A stretch of 64,000 bases of DNA. It comes from Bdellovibrionales bacterium (GTDB lineage Bacteria; Bdellovibrionota; Bdellovibrionia; Bdellovibrionales; Bdellovibrionaceae). Positions 9,817 to 20,400 of this stretch are shown in pieces. The DNA is taken from positions 62,001 through 126,000 of the forward strand of contig JADJOV010000008.1 of NCBI GenBank assembly GCA_016713585.1, written 5' to 3'. Made by a program: the position numbers and the translations under genes. The notes below the pieces were generated by a model. It saw only the letters and a list, made by a program, of their open reading frames with translations. It did not search any database and was not told the DNA's origin. How positions within the stretch are numbered: position 1 is the first letter of the stretch; each line of letters starts with the position of its first letter.

Positions 9817-10236
9817 TTAGGGCCCGCGCAATAATAAATGGTCCATTGTATTATTTTCACCCTCTGCCGGAGTATAGGCAGGCAAATTTAACCGCGGCGC
9901 CAATAAGAAATCGGGACTGGCTTGCCGGCGCTCCAAAAAAACTCGAACATGGGCTGCCGCTTGTTCTGGGTTCTTTAAATATAGAACCGGATCAAAACCG
10001 CAGTGAGGACAGACAATTTGCATCCGCCACCGAAGACGAAGAAATATTTCAGAGACTCCAAGAGTCACTAAAAAAACAAAAACTCCACGAAAATCCATTT
10101 CTCGAAAATATCCCATTGTAAAAATGACTGACCAAATAAGTCCCCCGACCAAATGAACAGCCCCGACCCCCCGACTGGTATAAATCCGTCGTGACGATCG
10201 ACAAAAGGCGCAATAGACGTTCTTGACACGGGCCAT
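9817..10236 (-). CDS. Small membrane protein with paired CxxC zinc-ribbon motifs
   Basis: The protein has about 139 residues. It starts with a cysteine pair (VYCAFCRS), followed by a basic stretch, two hydrophobic segments (about 28-46 and 50-68), and a second cysteine pair (IVCPHCGFDP) at about 80. The two pairs could form one zinc site near the cytoplasmic face. No enzymatic motif is seen. The start may be either of two nearby ATGs (10242 or 10236); the downstream one is chosen because the next residues (ARVKNVYC) begin the conserved-looking part. It is divergent from the gene at 10373, with a shared 130-bp promoter region. Confidence 0.6.
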   Translation of the reverse strand: MARVKNVYCAFCRSSRRIYTSRGVGAVHLVGGLIWSVIFTMGYFREMDFRGVFVFLVTLGVSEIFLRLRWRMQIVCPHCGFDPVLYLKNPEQAAAHVRVFLERRQASPDFLLAPRLNLPAYTPAEGENNTMDHLLLRGP

Positions 10237-10372
10237 AAGCAAAAATCCCTCAACTTAAATCCCTTGGAATTCATTATGCCACTATTTTGAAGTCTCCACC
10301 AATTTTAAAAAAAGAGGTCCAGATATCGATCAGATTTTTGCGAACTTTCAAAATTCGTACTAAAATATAAAA

Positions 10373-11038
10373 ATGCTTAGATTCAACAAATTATTGCCAT
10401 TTGGTGTCCTTGGTGCGTGTTTGTTTTTTTCTCTCTTTGGCTGGGCAACTGCCACCCCAGACCTGGGGGCCCAGGACCTATCTTATGATGAACTTCTGCA
10501 GGAAATTCAAACTCACAAGTCCACACTTCAAAACTCCAGCCTACCACTTCCGCCAGAAAACCTGCAGTTCCACGGAGGCCTAGGTACAATTACAAGTTAT
10601 TCAACGATCAAGGCCTTCAATCAAAAAAAGCATTTCGAACAGTCGGGTATGCAATTTAGTGTGGGCGCTGATCTTTTCTCCAAACAGTGGTTTACGGAAG
10701 GGACTTTTCGAAACTACGGCTCGGTGATTCAATCTGATGAGGAGCTCTATTTGAAGCAACTGGACCTCAAGGTCGGTTACCGAAGTTCTTGGCGATATCC
10801 CTGGACCTCACGCGTTGGGGGAGGTCTTTCAACACGGAGTCTGAAATATACAGATCTGCTCCGACGAAAAAGTCAGGAAGAAACCTCACCAGCATTTCTT
10901 TTGTGGGGTGGAATCACCGCTCAACTGTCTCCGGCCATTGGACTTGGCTTTGAAGTTGGTGGACGAGCTCCTTTCGTGAATTCACAGTTGGACCAGGGAT
11001 CATTTGAACTCGCCCTTAATATTGATTTTTCCATATAA
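10373..11038 (+). CDS. Secreted outer-membrane beta-barrel-like protein
   Basis: The 221-residue product has a signal peptide (FGVLGACLFFSLFGWATA) with probable cleavage after ATA. Residues 60-221 show amphipathic beta strands with Gly and aromatic residues (FSVGADLFSKQWF, LKVGYRSSWRYPW, GGITAQLSPAIGLGFEVGG), and the end is LALNIDFSI, a typical barrel C-terminus. A small 8-10 strand barrel in the outer membrane is the likely fold. The short region before it (about 25-55) may be a periplasmic helix. No specific family or ligand is recognised. Confidence 0.65.
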   Translation: MLRFNKLLPFGVLGACLFFSLFGWATATPDLGAQDLSYDELLQEIQTHKSTLQNSSLPLPPENLQFHGGLGTITSYSTIKAFNQKKHFEQSGMQFSVGADLFSKQWFTEGTFRNYGSVIQSDEELYLKQLDLKVGYRSSWRYPWTSRVGGGLSTRSLKYTDLLRRKSQEETSPAFLLWGGITAQLSPAIGLGFEVGGRAPFVNSQLDQGSFELALNIDFSI

Positions 11039-11080
11039 AGATTCTTTCGCCTTGCCTGAGTCTCTGATCAATCTCACCAT

Positions 11081-11663
11081 ATGAAGATGACATCAGAGAA
11101 TGATTCCTTTCGTCACCAAGTTGAGATTACTCTCAGGTTCCTTTTTGAATTTATAAAGCATCCCCTCCAGCGAATAACTGTCTTACCAGATTGGGGATGG
11201 TCTCATTTGACGTTAGTGCTCATTGGAACATCGTTGGTATCAGGAACTCTCAATGGTACTGTGTCATTAAGTTTTATCAGTTTGCCTATGGCCTTTTCGT
11301 CCTGCCAACCACGTGCCTGATCACTGATTTTGTTTTAACGAGTTTTTGTATTACTACTTTCGGGTCTTCGAAAGAAGGGTCGTTTCCTTTCGAAAGCTTT
11401 GGACACTAGTCATCTTTGCAAGCATTCCGTTTTTTCTCTTTCAGGCCATTGCCAGTCTGATTCCTCCCATCACACTGATTGGCCTCGCTTTCAGTGGATT
11501 TCTTTTGGTCGTGGGGCTCAGCGAAAATTTCAAATTAGAAAAAAAACGAGCCCTTCGCCTTATTGTGCTTCTCTACCTGATGGTCTTCTCCGTATGGCTT
11601 TGGGACAAAATTCGTTACTCATCTCATGATCGCAGAATGTCACTTCCGTCCGACGTCAACTGA
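11081..11663 (+). CDS. Multi-span membrane protein, Yip1-like, two apparent frameshifts
   Basis: Three overlapping frames form one membrane protein of about 193 residues if single T bases are restored in T runs near 11273 and 11342. The joined protein runs EFIKHPLQRITVLPDWGW, a first hydrophobic segment, FYQFAYGLFVLPTTCLI, a cytoplasmic loop (YYYFRVFERRVVSF), and then three to four further hydrophobic segments ending in a basic tail. The general plan (short N-terminus, five helices) resembles Yip1-domain proteins, but I assign that only weakly. It converges with dut, the stop codons being five bases apart. Confidence 0.5.
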
Positions 11664-11668
11664 ATGCC

Positions 11669-12127
11669 CTAACGCCCGGTAGAACCAAATCCCCCAGCCC
11701 CTCGAATTGTCTCTGAAAGTTCCATAACTTCAATGAAATGTGCTTGCACGACAGGTGCAAGCACCAACTGCGCAATTCTTTCTTGATCAACAATTTTAAC
11801 AGCCTCTTGCCCAAGGTTGACGAGAATCACCTGAACTTCTCCCCGATAGTCAGCATCAATAGTCCCTGGTGTATTTAAAACAGAAACTCCAAGCTTGGCC
11901 GCAAGACCACTCCGCGGCCGACATTGAATTTCATACCCCAAAGGAATTTCAAAGCTCAGGCCCGAGGGAACAACTGCGCGGGCCCCTGGTTGAATCACAA
12001 TTGGCTCTCTAACCTGCGCACAAATATCAAAACCGCTGGCCCCCGCTGACTGATACTTTGGGAGATCACCCAGAAAATTTTTAAGTTTTTTAATTTTGAG
12101 TGGAACTTTTTCAACCGTTTGCATCAT
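11669..12127 (-). CDS. dut: Deoxyuridine 5'-triphosphate nucleotidohydrolase (dUTPase)
   Basis: dUTPase hydrolyses dUTP to dUMP and pyrophosphate, keeping uracil out of DNA and supplying dTMP synthesis. All five trimeric dUTPase motifs are visible: ASGFDICA (1), CRPRSGLAAK (2), GTIDADYRGEVQVILVN (3, with catalytic Asp), ERIAQLV (4) and GAGGFGSTGR (5, flexible C-terminal arm). The chosen ATG at 12127 follows GGAGAG; the frame is open further upstream to 12175, but that extension overlaps the end of the peptidase gene. With the peptidase stop at 12139 the spacing is 11 bases, consistent with one operon pnp-M16-dut. Confidence 0.93.
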   Translation of the reverse strand: MMQTVEKVPLKIKKLKNFLGDLPKYQSAGASGFDICAQVREPIVIQPGARAVVPSGLSFEIPLGYEIQCRPRSGLAAKLGVSVLNTPGTIDADYRGEVQVILVNLGQEAVKIVDQERIAQLVLAPVVQAHFIEVMELSETIRGAGGFGSTGR

Positions 12128-12138
12128 CTGACTCTCCA

Positions 12139-13439
12139 TCATAACATTGCTCTCCATTTTGATATGATTCTCCATTTAGAACTTAAAGGACTCCACCAAT
12201 CTGAAAGCTCCCCGGCCCCAGGTCCCATGATAATTCCGGAAGCTTCTTCAATTGGCATTTTCTCTTTTAAAAACTTTTGAAACTTTTTAATATCAACCCG
12301 CTCAACTTCAGCAATCACTGACTCCGGCGATCGATACTCGCCGAAAACCATCTCATTGACTCCGACTGATGCCAACCGATTTTCAATATCGTCGCTCCCC
12401 AAAAGCAGACTTCCCCGAATTTGAGTTTTATAAAGGTCCAATTCTGCTTCGGAGATCTCAATGTTTTCAATTTCTTCAGTTCTTTGCGAATGATTTCAAT
12501 CAGAGGCTTAACTTTTGACTTCTCGGTGGCCGCATAAATAGTCACAAACCCGCCATCCACAAAAGTCTGAAGTGTGCTATAAATAGAATAAACAAGGCCT
12601 CGCTTTTCCCTCACACTCTGATAAAGGCGAGACGTCATGCCCCCACCCAAAATTGAGTTCGCAATAATTGCCTGAAATCGATCTTGATCCAGGAAGCTAA
12701 CCGTCGGCCAACCCATCATAAAGTGAATTTGCTCGGTCTCCTTATTCATGCAACGACGACGCTCAATCCACTTTGGAGCCATCCTCATAACAGGTCCAAG
12801 GACCTTTGTCTTTTTAGCTAATTTCTTACGTGCGGCCTCTACGAATTCATGATGATGAATATTTCCGGCTGCTGCCAAAATAATTCGAGGCCCCGTGTAG
12901 AACTTTTTATAGTGAGTGACGACATTGCGAGAATTCATCATCGCAATAGTTCTAATTTCTCCAAGTATAGAGCGACCAAGTCCATGCTCTCCGTAGACAC
13001 ACTTAAAAAACTCATCATAGAGCCAGTCCTCTGGGCTTTCCTCGCTTGACGCTATTTCTTGGAGAATCACTGATTTCTCAAGAGAAAAATCTTTGGATCT
13101 AATTTTCATATTTGAAACGAGATCACACATAACATCCAAGGCAGCTCGCCAGTCTTCCTTCAGAACTAAGGAATGATAGCAGGTATATTCTCTGGTCGTG
13201 TAGGCATTCAAATCCCCGCCAAGTGATTCAAGGGACTTTGCTATCTGATAGGCGGATCTCGTTTCAGTGCCCTTAAAAACCATATGTTCCAAAAGGTGAG
13301 AAATACCAATCTCATTCTTCTTTTCATCTCTGGTCCCAACGTCAACGAAGATCCCCATGGCCACAGCACGAGATGCCGAATGACGTTCACTGAGAATTCG
13401 AACGCCATTCTTAAGAACTGATTTTTCAAAATCCCTCAT
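12139..13439 (-). CDS. M16 family zinc metallopeptidase (PqqL/YmxG type), one apparent frameshift
   Basis: The inverted zinc-binding motif HLLEH (GISHLLEHMVFKGT, near residue 50) and the downstream Glu region (EKSVILQEIASSEESPEDW) identify an M16 processing-peptidase-like enzyme. The second half has the expected WPTVSFLDQDRF, SILGGGMTSRLYQSVREKRGL and VYSIYS. The frame changes at about 12460-12470. Restoring one A in the run AAAA gives KKLKNIEISEAELDLYKTQ and joins the C-terminal segment (12139-12441) to a normal protein of about 430 residues. Its ATG overlaps the pnp stop (ATGA). In many bacteria this peptidase gene lies next to pnp, as here. Confidence 0.85.
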
Positions 13440-15535
13440 CGCCTTACTGAATCAATGCTTTTCGAGAGCTTAATCCTTCCAGCTCTGTCGACTTCAAGCA
13501 CCTTCACGTCGATAACGTCCCCTTCGTTTAATACATCTGTGACCTGGCGCACACGTTCGTGAGCCAATTCAGAGATATGCAGCAAACCTTGAGTATTCGC
13601 CAAAATTTCTACAAAAGCCCCAAACTCAGTAATTTTAATGACTTTCCCTTTATAGGTCTTTCCCACCTCAGCTTCAGCGCAAATATCATTGATCATCGCA
13701 ATCGCTCGCTTGGTGGCCTCTGGATCACTGGAAGCTACATGAATTCGCCCATCATCTTCAATTTGAATCTTCACACCCGTTTGCTCTGTGATTGAACGAA
13801 TAACCTTTCCGCCAGCCCCAATAACCTCACGGATCTTATCAGCTTTGATTTTGATGGTTTCAATTCTTGGCGCAAACTCTGACATTTGTCCCCGAGGTGT
13901 TTTCATCACTTTTTCCATCTCACCCAAAATATGTAAGCGCCCATCTTTAGCTTGCATCAAAGCAGTTTCCATCACCTGAAAACTGACCGAATCAATTTTA
14001 ATATCCATCTGAACCGCGGTAATACCCTGGGCAGAGCCTGCAACCTTAAAGTCCATATCGCCCAAATGATCTTCGTCTCCGAGAATGTCAGTCAGAACAG
14101 CGACCCGGTCTCCTTCTTTGATAAGTCCCATGGCAATCCCAGCCACATTTGCCTTGATACTGACACCAGCATCAAGCAACCCCAAAACCGCCGAACAAAC
14201 TGTTCCCATAGAGCTTGATCCATTGCTCTCAAGCACCTCACCGACGATACGAAGTGTATAAGGAAACTTATCAAAGTCAGGAACGATCGCCTTAATCGCC
14301 CGCTCAGCAAGGTTTCCGTGACCAATTTCACGGCGCCCCTGCCCTCCGAATCGACCCACCTCTCCGACTGAATATGGTGGAAAATTGTAATGGAGCATAA
14401 GTCTTCTTTTCACATTCCCAATCAAAGCATCAACCATTTGTTCATCATCTCCAGTGCCCAAAGTCACAGCACTCATCACTTGAGTTTCACCCCGAGTAAA
14501 CAAGCCCGACCCGTGAGCTCTTGGCAACACACCAACTTCACAGCTAATCGGTCGAACTGTTTTCATATCTCGACCATCGATTCGCTGTCCCTTATCCAGG
14601 ATCATTTCACGAGCTGTCTTATACTTTAAATCTTCAACCAGAGTACTGAGGTCTTTTTGATAAGCTTTCTGAGTGTCTTTATCGGGCAAATTTGCAATCA
14701 ATTTTTCTGATACGCTCTTTTTAGCAAGATCAACAGTCGCATAGCGCTCGGCCTTTTCCTTGATCAAGAGGGCCTTCTCGATGGCGGGTTTCAGCAGATC
14801 CTCTGCAGCAGTCTTAAAATCGGCATTCATTGTTGGAGCTTTGAAAGTTCGTTTCGCCTTAGAACCCGCCTTTTCGCGGAGTTCCTCTTGCGCATTCAAA
14901 AGAGGCATCAATGCTTGATGCCCAAATTTAAGAGCCGACATTGCATCCGCTTCAGAAATAAACAAAGCTTCGCCTTCAACCATTAATAAGCCTTGTTTTG
15001 TTCCTGCAACTATAAAATTCATATCTGACTTCTCAAGCTGCTGCGGAGTGGGATTGGCAACGAGCTGACCTTCAATTCGCGCGACCTGTATTGCCGCCGT
15101 CGGTCCTTCAAACGGAATATCTGAAATATGAAGAGCCGCAGAGGCTCCAAGACTCGCGAGAATTTCAAGCGGAAAACTCCCATCAGCGCTCATAACCATA
15201 GCAATAATCTGGGTCTCGAAGCGATAACCCTCTGGGAATTTCGGACGCAGTGGACGATCAATCAATCGAGCGATCAAGACCTGATCATTCGTTGGTCGAC
15301 CTTCTCGTTTGAAATAACCCCCTGGGATTTTTCCGGCCGCATAAAATTTTTCAATATACTCGACTGTTAATGGAAAAAAATCCAAGGCAGAAGCCTCGCG
15401 ATTTGAGACTGCAGTCACCAATACCACATTATTCCCGCAGGTGACCAAGGCCGCCCCGTCAGCTTGCTTCGCCAGACGCCCGGTTTCGATGGTAATTTGT
15501 CGTCCACCGACAGAGGTCGTAACTGTTGTCTTCAT
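13436..15535 (-). CDS. pnp: Polyribonucleotide nucleotidyltransferase (PNPase)
   Basis: PNPase is a phosphorolytic 3'-5' exoribonuclease, trimeric and part of RNA degradosomes. The 699-residue protein shows two RNase PH domains (about 1-225 and 310-540; FFPLTVEYIEKFYAAGKIPGG, GLFTRGETQVMSAVTLGT), the helical linker, a KH domain (IREVIGAGGKVIRSI, about 555-610) and an S1 domain (GKVIKITEFGAFVEIL, about 625-695). The ATG at 15535 (MKTTVTTSVGG) is chosen because it follows AGAGGAG; an upstream in-frame ATG at 15580 would add 15 unlikely residues. It lies downstream of rpsO after a terminator-like hairpin, the usual arrangement. Confidence 0.97.
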   Translation of the reverse strand: MKTTVTTSVGGRQITIETGRLAKQADGAALVTCGNNVVLVTAVSNREASALDFFPLTVEYIEKFYAAGKIPGGYFKREGRPTNDQVLIARLIDRPLRPKFPEGYRFETQIIAMVMSADGSFPLEILASLGASAALHISDIPFEGPTAAIQVARIEGQLVANPTPQQLEKSDMNFIVAGTKQGLLMVEGEALFISEADAMSALKFGHQALMPLLNAQEELREKAGSKAKRTFKAPTMNADFKTAAEDLLKPAIEKALLIKEKAERYATVDLAKKSVSEKLIANLPDKDTQKAYQKDLSTLVEDLKYKTAREMILDKGQRIDGRDMKTVRPISCEVGVLPRAHGSGLFTRGETQVMSAVTLGTGDDEQMVDALIGNVKRRLMLHYNFPPYSVGEVGRFGGQGRREIGHGNLAERAIKAIVPDFDKFPYTLRIVGEVLESNGSSSMGTVCSAVLGLLDAGVSIKANVAGIAMGLIKEGDRVAVLTDILGDEDHLGDMDFKVAGSAQGITAVQMDIKIDSVSFQVMETALMQAKDGRLHILGEMEKVMKTPRGQMSEFAPRIETIKIKADKIREVIGAGGKVIRSITEQTGVKIQIEDDGRIHVASSDPEATKRAIAMINDICAEAEVGKTYKGKVIKITEFGAFVEILANTQGLLHISELAHERVRQVTDVLNEGDVIDVKVLEVDRAGRIKLSKSIDSVRR

Positions 15536-15592
15536 TCTTTCTCCTCTTGCGCATTCTGCTTGTTTCTGATGTTTGCGCATTCTGCTTAATGT

Positions 15593-15665
15593 TGTTCTTA
15601 TTTTTATTTATTTATATTTTTACTTATATTTTTATTATTTTATAACTATATTCTTGGGCTCGCCT
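15593..15665. other. AT-only low-complexity leader between rpsO and pnp
   Basis: About 60 bases here are almost entirely A and T (TTATTTTTATTTATTTATAT type). Two 13-base direct copies of GCGCATTCTGCTT lie just before the pnp start (about 15550 and 15577). The stretch sits in the untranslated leader of pnp and could be an AU-rich RNase or S1-binding leader; pnp leaders are often autoregulated. That role is only inferred from position. Confidence 0.35.
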
Positions 15666-15711
15666 GACATTCATCTTTTATTTTCTTAGGAGTTGGAGTG
15701 AAAGTTAGGTG

Positions 15712-15742
15712 AAAAAATAAAGGGCCCTTATCAGACCCTTTG
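15712..15742 (-). terminator. Intrinsic terminator after rpsO
   Basis: On the minus strand, just after the rpsO stop, AAAGGG pairs with CCCTTT around an 11-base loop and is followed by ATTTTTT. Read-through or processing here would separate rpsO from pnp. Confidence 0.7.
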
Positions 15743-15754
15743 TAGAAATTCGCA

Positions 15755-16024
15755 TTATTTTCTAAGTTCTAATTCCTTAATCAGGGCTTCGTATCGTTTT
15801 GCATCAGTTCTGTGCAAATAATCAAGCAATTTTCGACGCTGATTTACGAGAGTGACCAGACCACGTCGACCATGATTGTCTTTTTTATGAGTTGCAAAGT
15901 GACCTGCTAATGAGAGAATCCTGGCGGTAATCAATGCCACTTGAACTTCGGGAGAACCCGTGTCCAAATCTCCACGTTGAAATTTCTTGAGAACCTGTGC
16001 CTTTTGAGCTGTTGTGACGGCCAT
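15755..16024 (-). CDS. rpsO: 30S ribosomal protein S15
   Basis: The 89-residue protein matches bacterial S15 in length and pattern: DTGSPEVQVALITARI, HFATHKKDNHGRRGLV, LVNQRRKLLDYLHRTD and YEALIKELELRK at the end. S15 binds 16S rRNA helices 20-22 early in small-subunit assembly. Its ATG follows GGAGAC. It stands between truB and pnp, a standard order in proteobacteria-like genomes. Confidence 0.98.
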   Translation of the reverse strand: MAVTTAQKAQVLKKFQRGDLDTGSPEVQVALITARILSLAGHFATHKKDNHGRRGLVTLVNQRRKLLDYLHRTDAKRYEALIKELELRK

Positions 16025-16154
16025 TAACGTCTCCTTTCAGTATTGTTTTACCAGTATTGTTTTACCAGTTTGTTCATTCAGCCTAAACTTCGTCATGGCT
16101 GTCGAAGTCAAAGCCGAATTTGTTCTATCGAAGAAGGCAAGATCAGGTCAAGGA

Positions 16155-17135
16155 TTAGTTATTAGAACTACCCGGGTTGGGCGCTTCATAGGTAAAGACC
16201 CTTCGAATATGAAATCCTTTAATTCTTTCATGTCCAACAATGGCCAGTAGGCGCGAGGAAGAATCCAAGATCTGAATAATTTCGTCTACGCCAGGCTGAA
16301 AAAGACCAATTAACTGACCCTTTAAACTGTAACTGATTTGGCCATTCTTAATCAGAGTATGATCTTGACCTTGAACTCGAATCCGTTTGACCTGGGGAAG
16401 AGCCATCGTCAATGGAACAAAGTTTGATAGGGTTTGTCCACATTTCATCTGCTCAGCCGTCGCCTCCAAGGTCAAAGCATGATCCAATCTAAAAGGCTCC
16501 GAGGCTGTCCGAACAAGCGAGCTCACTGTGGCCCCTGATCCCAGATTCTGTCCTAAAACAGATACCCAAGTCCTAACATAGCTCCCTTTGCTACAATGAA
16601 GATCAAAAAAATATTCCCCTTGGGTTTCCCCTCCATATTGGACATTCCAAAATTTCATCGTCTTAACTGGGGAGGCAAAAGTCTCGCCACGGCGCGCTTT
16701 TTCATAAAGCTTCTCCCCGGAGACCTTCACTGCCGAATAGGCTGGAACAGACCACTCAAAATCCCCAATGAGAGCCTCACCCTTGGATTGCACAAATTCA
16801 AAAGGGACTTTTAGTTCACTTGTCTGAATCGTTTTCCCAGTCGTATCAAGAGTGTCTGTTTCAATTCCTAAGCGGAGACCAACTCGATAGGATTTATTTG
16901 CATCCAAAATATATTGACTGAGTTTCGTTGCCTGTCCAATCAGCAAAACTAAGAGACCGCTCGCCAGCGGATCCAAAGTGCCACAATGTCCAACTTCCTT
17001 AATTCCCAATATTTTTCGAGCCTTAGCAACGACATCGTGACTTGAAAGTCCCGACTCTTTATTGATTAATAATAGACCATGTAAAGATGAATTAATTTTT
17101 AGTCCCGTCTTCTGGGATAGTCTTATTCTTGGCAA
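16155..17135 (-). CDS. truB: tRNA pseudouridine(55) synthase
   Basis: TruB makes pseudouridine 55 in the T loop of tRNAs. The catalytic motif GHCGTLDPLASGLLVL (Asp near 56) and the N-terminal LLLINKESGLSSHDVV are clear, followed by YRVGLRLGIETDTLDTTG and the SGEKLYEKARRGE loop. SKGSYVRTW is the conserved Cys/Ser-x-G-TYIR region. The 326-residue length includes a C-terminal PUA-like part (HTLIKNGQISYSLKGQLIGL). The start is taken as TTG at 17135, six bases after the rbfA stop; no ATG is available nearby in frame, so the true N-terminus is uncertain by a few residues. Confidence 0.95.
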   Translation of the reverse strand: MPRIRLSQKTGLKINSSLHGLLLINKESGLSSHDVVAKARKILGIKEVGHCGTLDPLASGLLVLLIGQATKLSQYILDANKSYRVGLRLGIETDTLDTTGKTIQTSELKVPFEFVQSKGEALIGDFEWSVPAYSAVKVSGEKLYEKARRGETFASPVKTMKFWNVQYGGETQGEYFFDLHCSKGSYVRTWVSVLGQNLGSGATVSSLVRTASEPFRLDHALTLEATAEQMKCGQTLSNFVPLTMALPQVKRIRVQGQDHTLIKNGQISYSLKGQLIGLFQPGVDEIIQILDSSSRLLAIVGHERIKGFHIRRVFTYEAPNPGSSNN

Positions 17136-17141
17136 TTTCAG

Positions 17142-17471
17142 CTAGAATTTTTCAACCTTAAGCACCTGCTCTGTTGTGTGATCTCTTTCAAAAGTCAATT
17201 TAGGGCAATATCGCATTTTGAGTTCGGCCCCAATATAACGCTGAATTTCAAAGGCTCTTTCCTGCAATATTTCCAAAACTCTCTCCAAGCTTTCGGGCTC
17301 GCCGAGCACGCTCACATAAACACGAGCGGTCCTCAGATCTCCTGGCATTCGCACCGATGCCACTGTCACCAAGCCGGGAAGGGGTTCTTTAAACCCCGAA
17401 ATTAAATACTGCGCAATGACGTGTTGCAACTCTTTCTCAACCCTAGCAACTCTTCGTCCATCAACTTTCAT
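17142..17471 (-). CDS. rbfA: Ribosome-binding factor A
   Basis: RbfA is a KH-fold 30S maturation factor needed for 16S 5'-end processing. The 109-residue protein begins MKVDGRRVARVEKELQHVIA and has the family pattern VTVASVRMPGDLRTARVYVSVLG and the C-terminal RYCPKLTFERDHTTE, ending VEKF. ATG at 17471 is preferred to the TTG two codons upstream. It lies nine bases after the infB stop and directly before truB. Confidence 0.95.
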   Translation of the reverse strand: MKVDGRRVARVEKELQHVIAQYLISGFKEPLPGLVTVASVRMPGDLRTARVYVSVLGEPESLERVLEILQERAFEIQRYIGAELKMRYCPKLTFERDHTTEQVLKVEKF

Positions 17472-17480
17472 CGACAACGC

Positions 17481-20400
17481 CTAAGTTTGAGCTTCATTGA
17501 ATAGCTCTCGTGCTTTCTCCTCTTTCACGAAAGCTTCAATCACATCGCCGACCTTTAGGTCGTTGTAGTTCTCAATTCCAAGACCACATTCAAACCCTTG
17601 AGCGACTTCTTTCGTATCATCCTTAAAGCGCTTGAGTGAACCAATTTTCCCCTCGTAAACAATCTTTCCATCGCGCACGAGACGAACCTGGTTCGATCGT
17701 TGAATCTTTCCATCGACAATGAGACAGCCAGCAATCGTTCCCAATTTTGGCACCGTAAAAGTATTTCGGACTTCAGCACGTCCCATAACCTTTTCAATGA
17801 TATCAGGGGTCAACATTCCACCCATGACCTTCTTCAAGTCGTCAATCAACTCATAAACGATAGTGTATGTTCTAACATCCACATTGAGTTGCTTGCCTTT
17901 TGCTTGAGCCCCAGTATCTGGGCGAACATTGAATCCGATAACCAAACCCTTTGCGGTTTGCGCCAAAAGCACATCGGATTCATTGATGCCACCGACACCA
18001 GAATGAATAACGCGAAGCTTAACTTCTGGATTTGAAAGTTTTCCTATCATTCCCTGAATTGCTTCAAGTGAGCCATGAACATCCGCCTTCAAAATCAATG
18101 AAAGCTCTTTCACATCGCCCTGAGTGGCCTTTGAAAAAATCTCTTCGACGGACATTTTTCCAGAGACTTTTTTAGCCAGATCAGCTTTTTCTTTTCGAAT
18201 TTGGGCGGCTCGCTCGGCTGTCGCATCGTCGATCACAATATCAAAACGGTCTCCAGCGGCTGGAGTTGATTCAAGACCAAGAACCTCGACAGGATACCCT
18301 GGTCCGACCTCTTTCACAGATTCACCACGATCGTTTGTCATCGAGCGGACTCGACCCTTCACAAGGCCCGCAACAAGAGACTGACCAATTCTCACTGTTC
18401 CATCTTTAACCAAAAGGGTTGCGACTGGTCCACGACCCTTTTCAAGCCGCGCTTCAATAACAAGTCCAGTTCCAGACCTTTGAGGATTAGCCTTAATCTC
18501 CTGCATTTCTGCAACCAAATGAATTTGATTTAACAGCTCTGGAATTCCTGTTCCCTTGAGCGCGGACACAGGACAATAAATTGTCGTGCCTCCCCACTCT
18601 TCAGGAACTAGCTCCATTTCTGTTAACTGTTGTTTAATTTTATCTGGATTTGCCCCGGGCTTATCCATCTTGTTGATAGCAACGATGATAGGAACTCCAG
18701 CTGCCTTTGCATGACTGATAGCCTCTTGAGTTTGAGGCATCATTCCATCATCAGCTGCCACAACTATGACTGCAATATCGGTCGCATTGGCGCCACGAGC
18801 TCGCATCGCCGTAAAGGCCTCATGGCCGGGGGTATCTAGGAATGTAATTACATGCCCAGTGTCAAGGGTCACGCTGTAGGCACCAATATGTTGGGTGATC
18901 CCACCGGCCTCTCCAGCAGCGACCTTTGCACTTCGAATAGCATCCAACAGAGAAGTCTTTCCGTGATCGACGTGCCCCATAATTGTGACGACAGGTGGTC
19001 GACTCACCTTTTCGGCGGCTAGATTCCCAAATGCTGTTTCATCGACAACTTCTTCCGCTGTTTTTTGAATATTCTGAGTTTCCCAACCAAATTCAGGTGA
19101 AATTAAAGCAATCGTATCAAAATCCAAAACGGTGTTCATGTTAGCCATAACTCCGTTTGCAATAAGAACCTTAATCAGTTGGGCTGCCTTAAGACCCATT
19201 TCTTGGGCAAGGTCAGAAACCTTCATGACTCCAAAAATCTTTAAAATTCTCTTGTTTTTTGAAGCTTCATCTTCAAATTCTGGAACCTCTGTGTAGGTCG
19301 GCTGAGCAACAAATCCAGCTCGCAGATTTCTTTGTGCCCCTGGACGACTGGGCGCACTAAATCCTCCGGGACGTGTGCCCGCAAGGCCTGGACCACCACT
19401 CGGAGTCGGTCGGGTACTTGGTCCACCCTGCATATTTTGAACTCGCGACAAATCCATGCGGCCCACAATATTTTTTCGTCCAATAACCATAGGAGTCGCG
19501 GCACTGGCAACCCCACTTGTCCCAACGACTACTTCCTTTTTTCGAGCAGCCAAGTGATGGGAGCCTGGTGCCGTCGACGAACCTACCGCCGCAGTTCCCA
19601 AACCAGGAACAACAGCTCCTCCAGGAGCAGAGTCTCCGCTCTTAGCTCCCAGTCCAGGCATGGGGGACACCGGTCCCTGGCCAGCTCCTTGACCGCCTTG
19701 ACCGCCTTGACCGCCTTGACTACTTTGAGCAGCAGGAGTCGTCTTGGGCGGAACTGAGCCCGCCTTAATCGCCCCGGCTGTCGCCGAAGTGATTGGCCTC
19801 TGAATTTGAACTGAACTCGCTGGCTTAACCGCTGGAGTCACAGGTCTTGTTGCTACAACCTTTTTAGGGGGCAGAGGAATAAATCCAGTTTTTTGCGCTG
19901 CACCCGTTGATATTTTTTGCGATACCTCAGAGGCATCAATTCCCTCGCCCTTTAACTCTTTGCTTGTTGCGACTTCAGATTCCAATTCATCAACATTTCC
20001 AACTTCGCTCTGAACCTCAGACTCAATTTCCTCTGCGTGGCTCGTCTGCAACTCCGAATCAGCTGAACTCGCGGCCAAATCAACTTCCTCATCGGAAACA
20101 AATCCTTCACCAGCTTCATTTTCTGACTCAAGTGTTGCTGCTTCTTCAACTTCTTTTGCTTTACGACGAACCACCGTCGATTTACCTACCAATGCAGATG
20201 ATACCGGACCGTCTGCCGCTGCAGTCTTTGCAGCACTTTTTGCAGGCCCCTTGGCTATGGTTTTCCCGGGAGTGGCCTTGCCACCCGCGCCTTTTGCCGC
20301 CAGACCCTTTCCCACTGCTGAAGATGGGCTACCCTCTAGTGTTTTCTTCACAGGAGCGCGTTTAACGGGGGCCTTCTTTGGCTTTCCGTCCCCTTGACCA

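Noticed and set aside
19332..19757. Antisense frames within infB
   Set aside because: They are shadows of the Pro/Ala/Gly-rich linker of IF-2 on the other strand.
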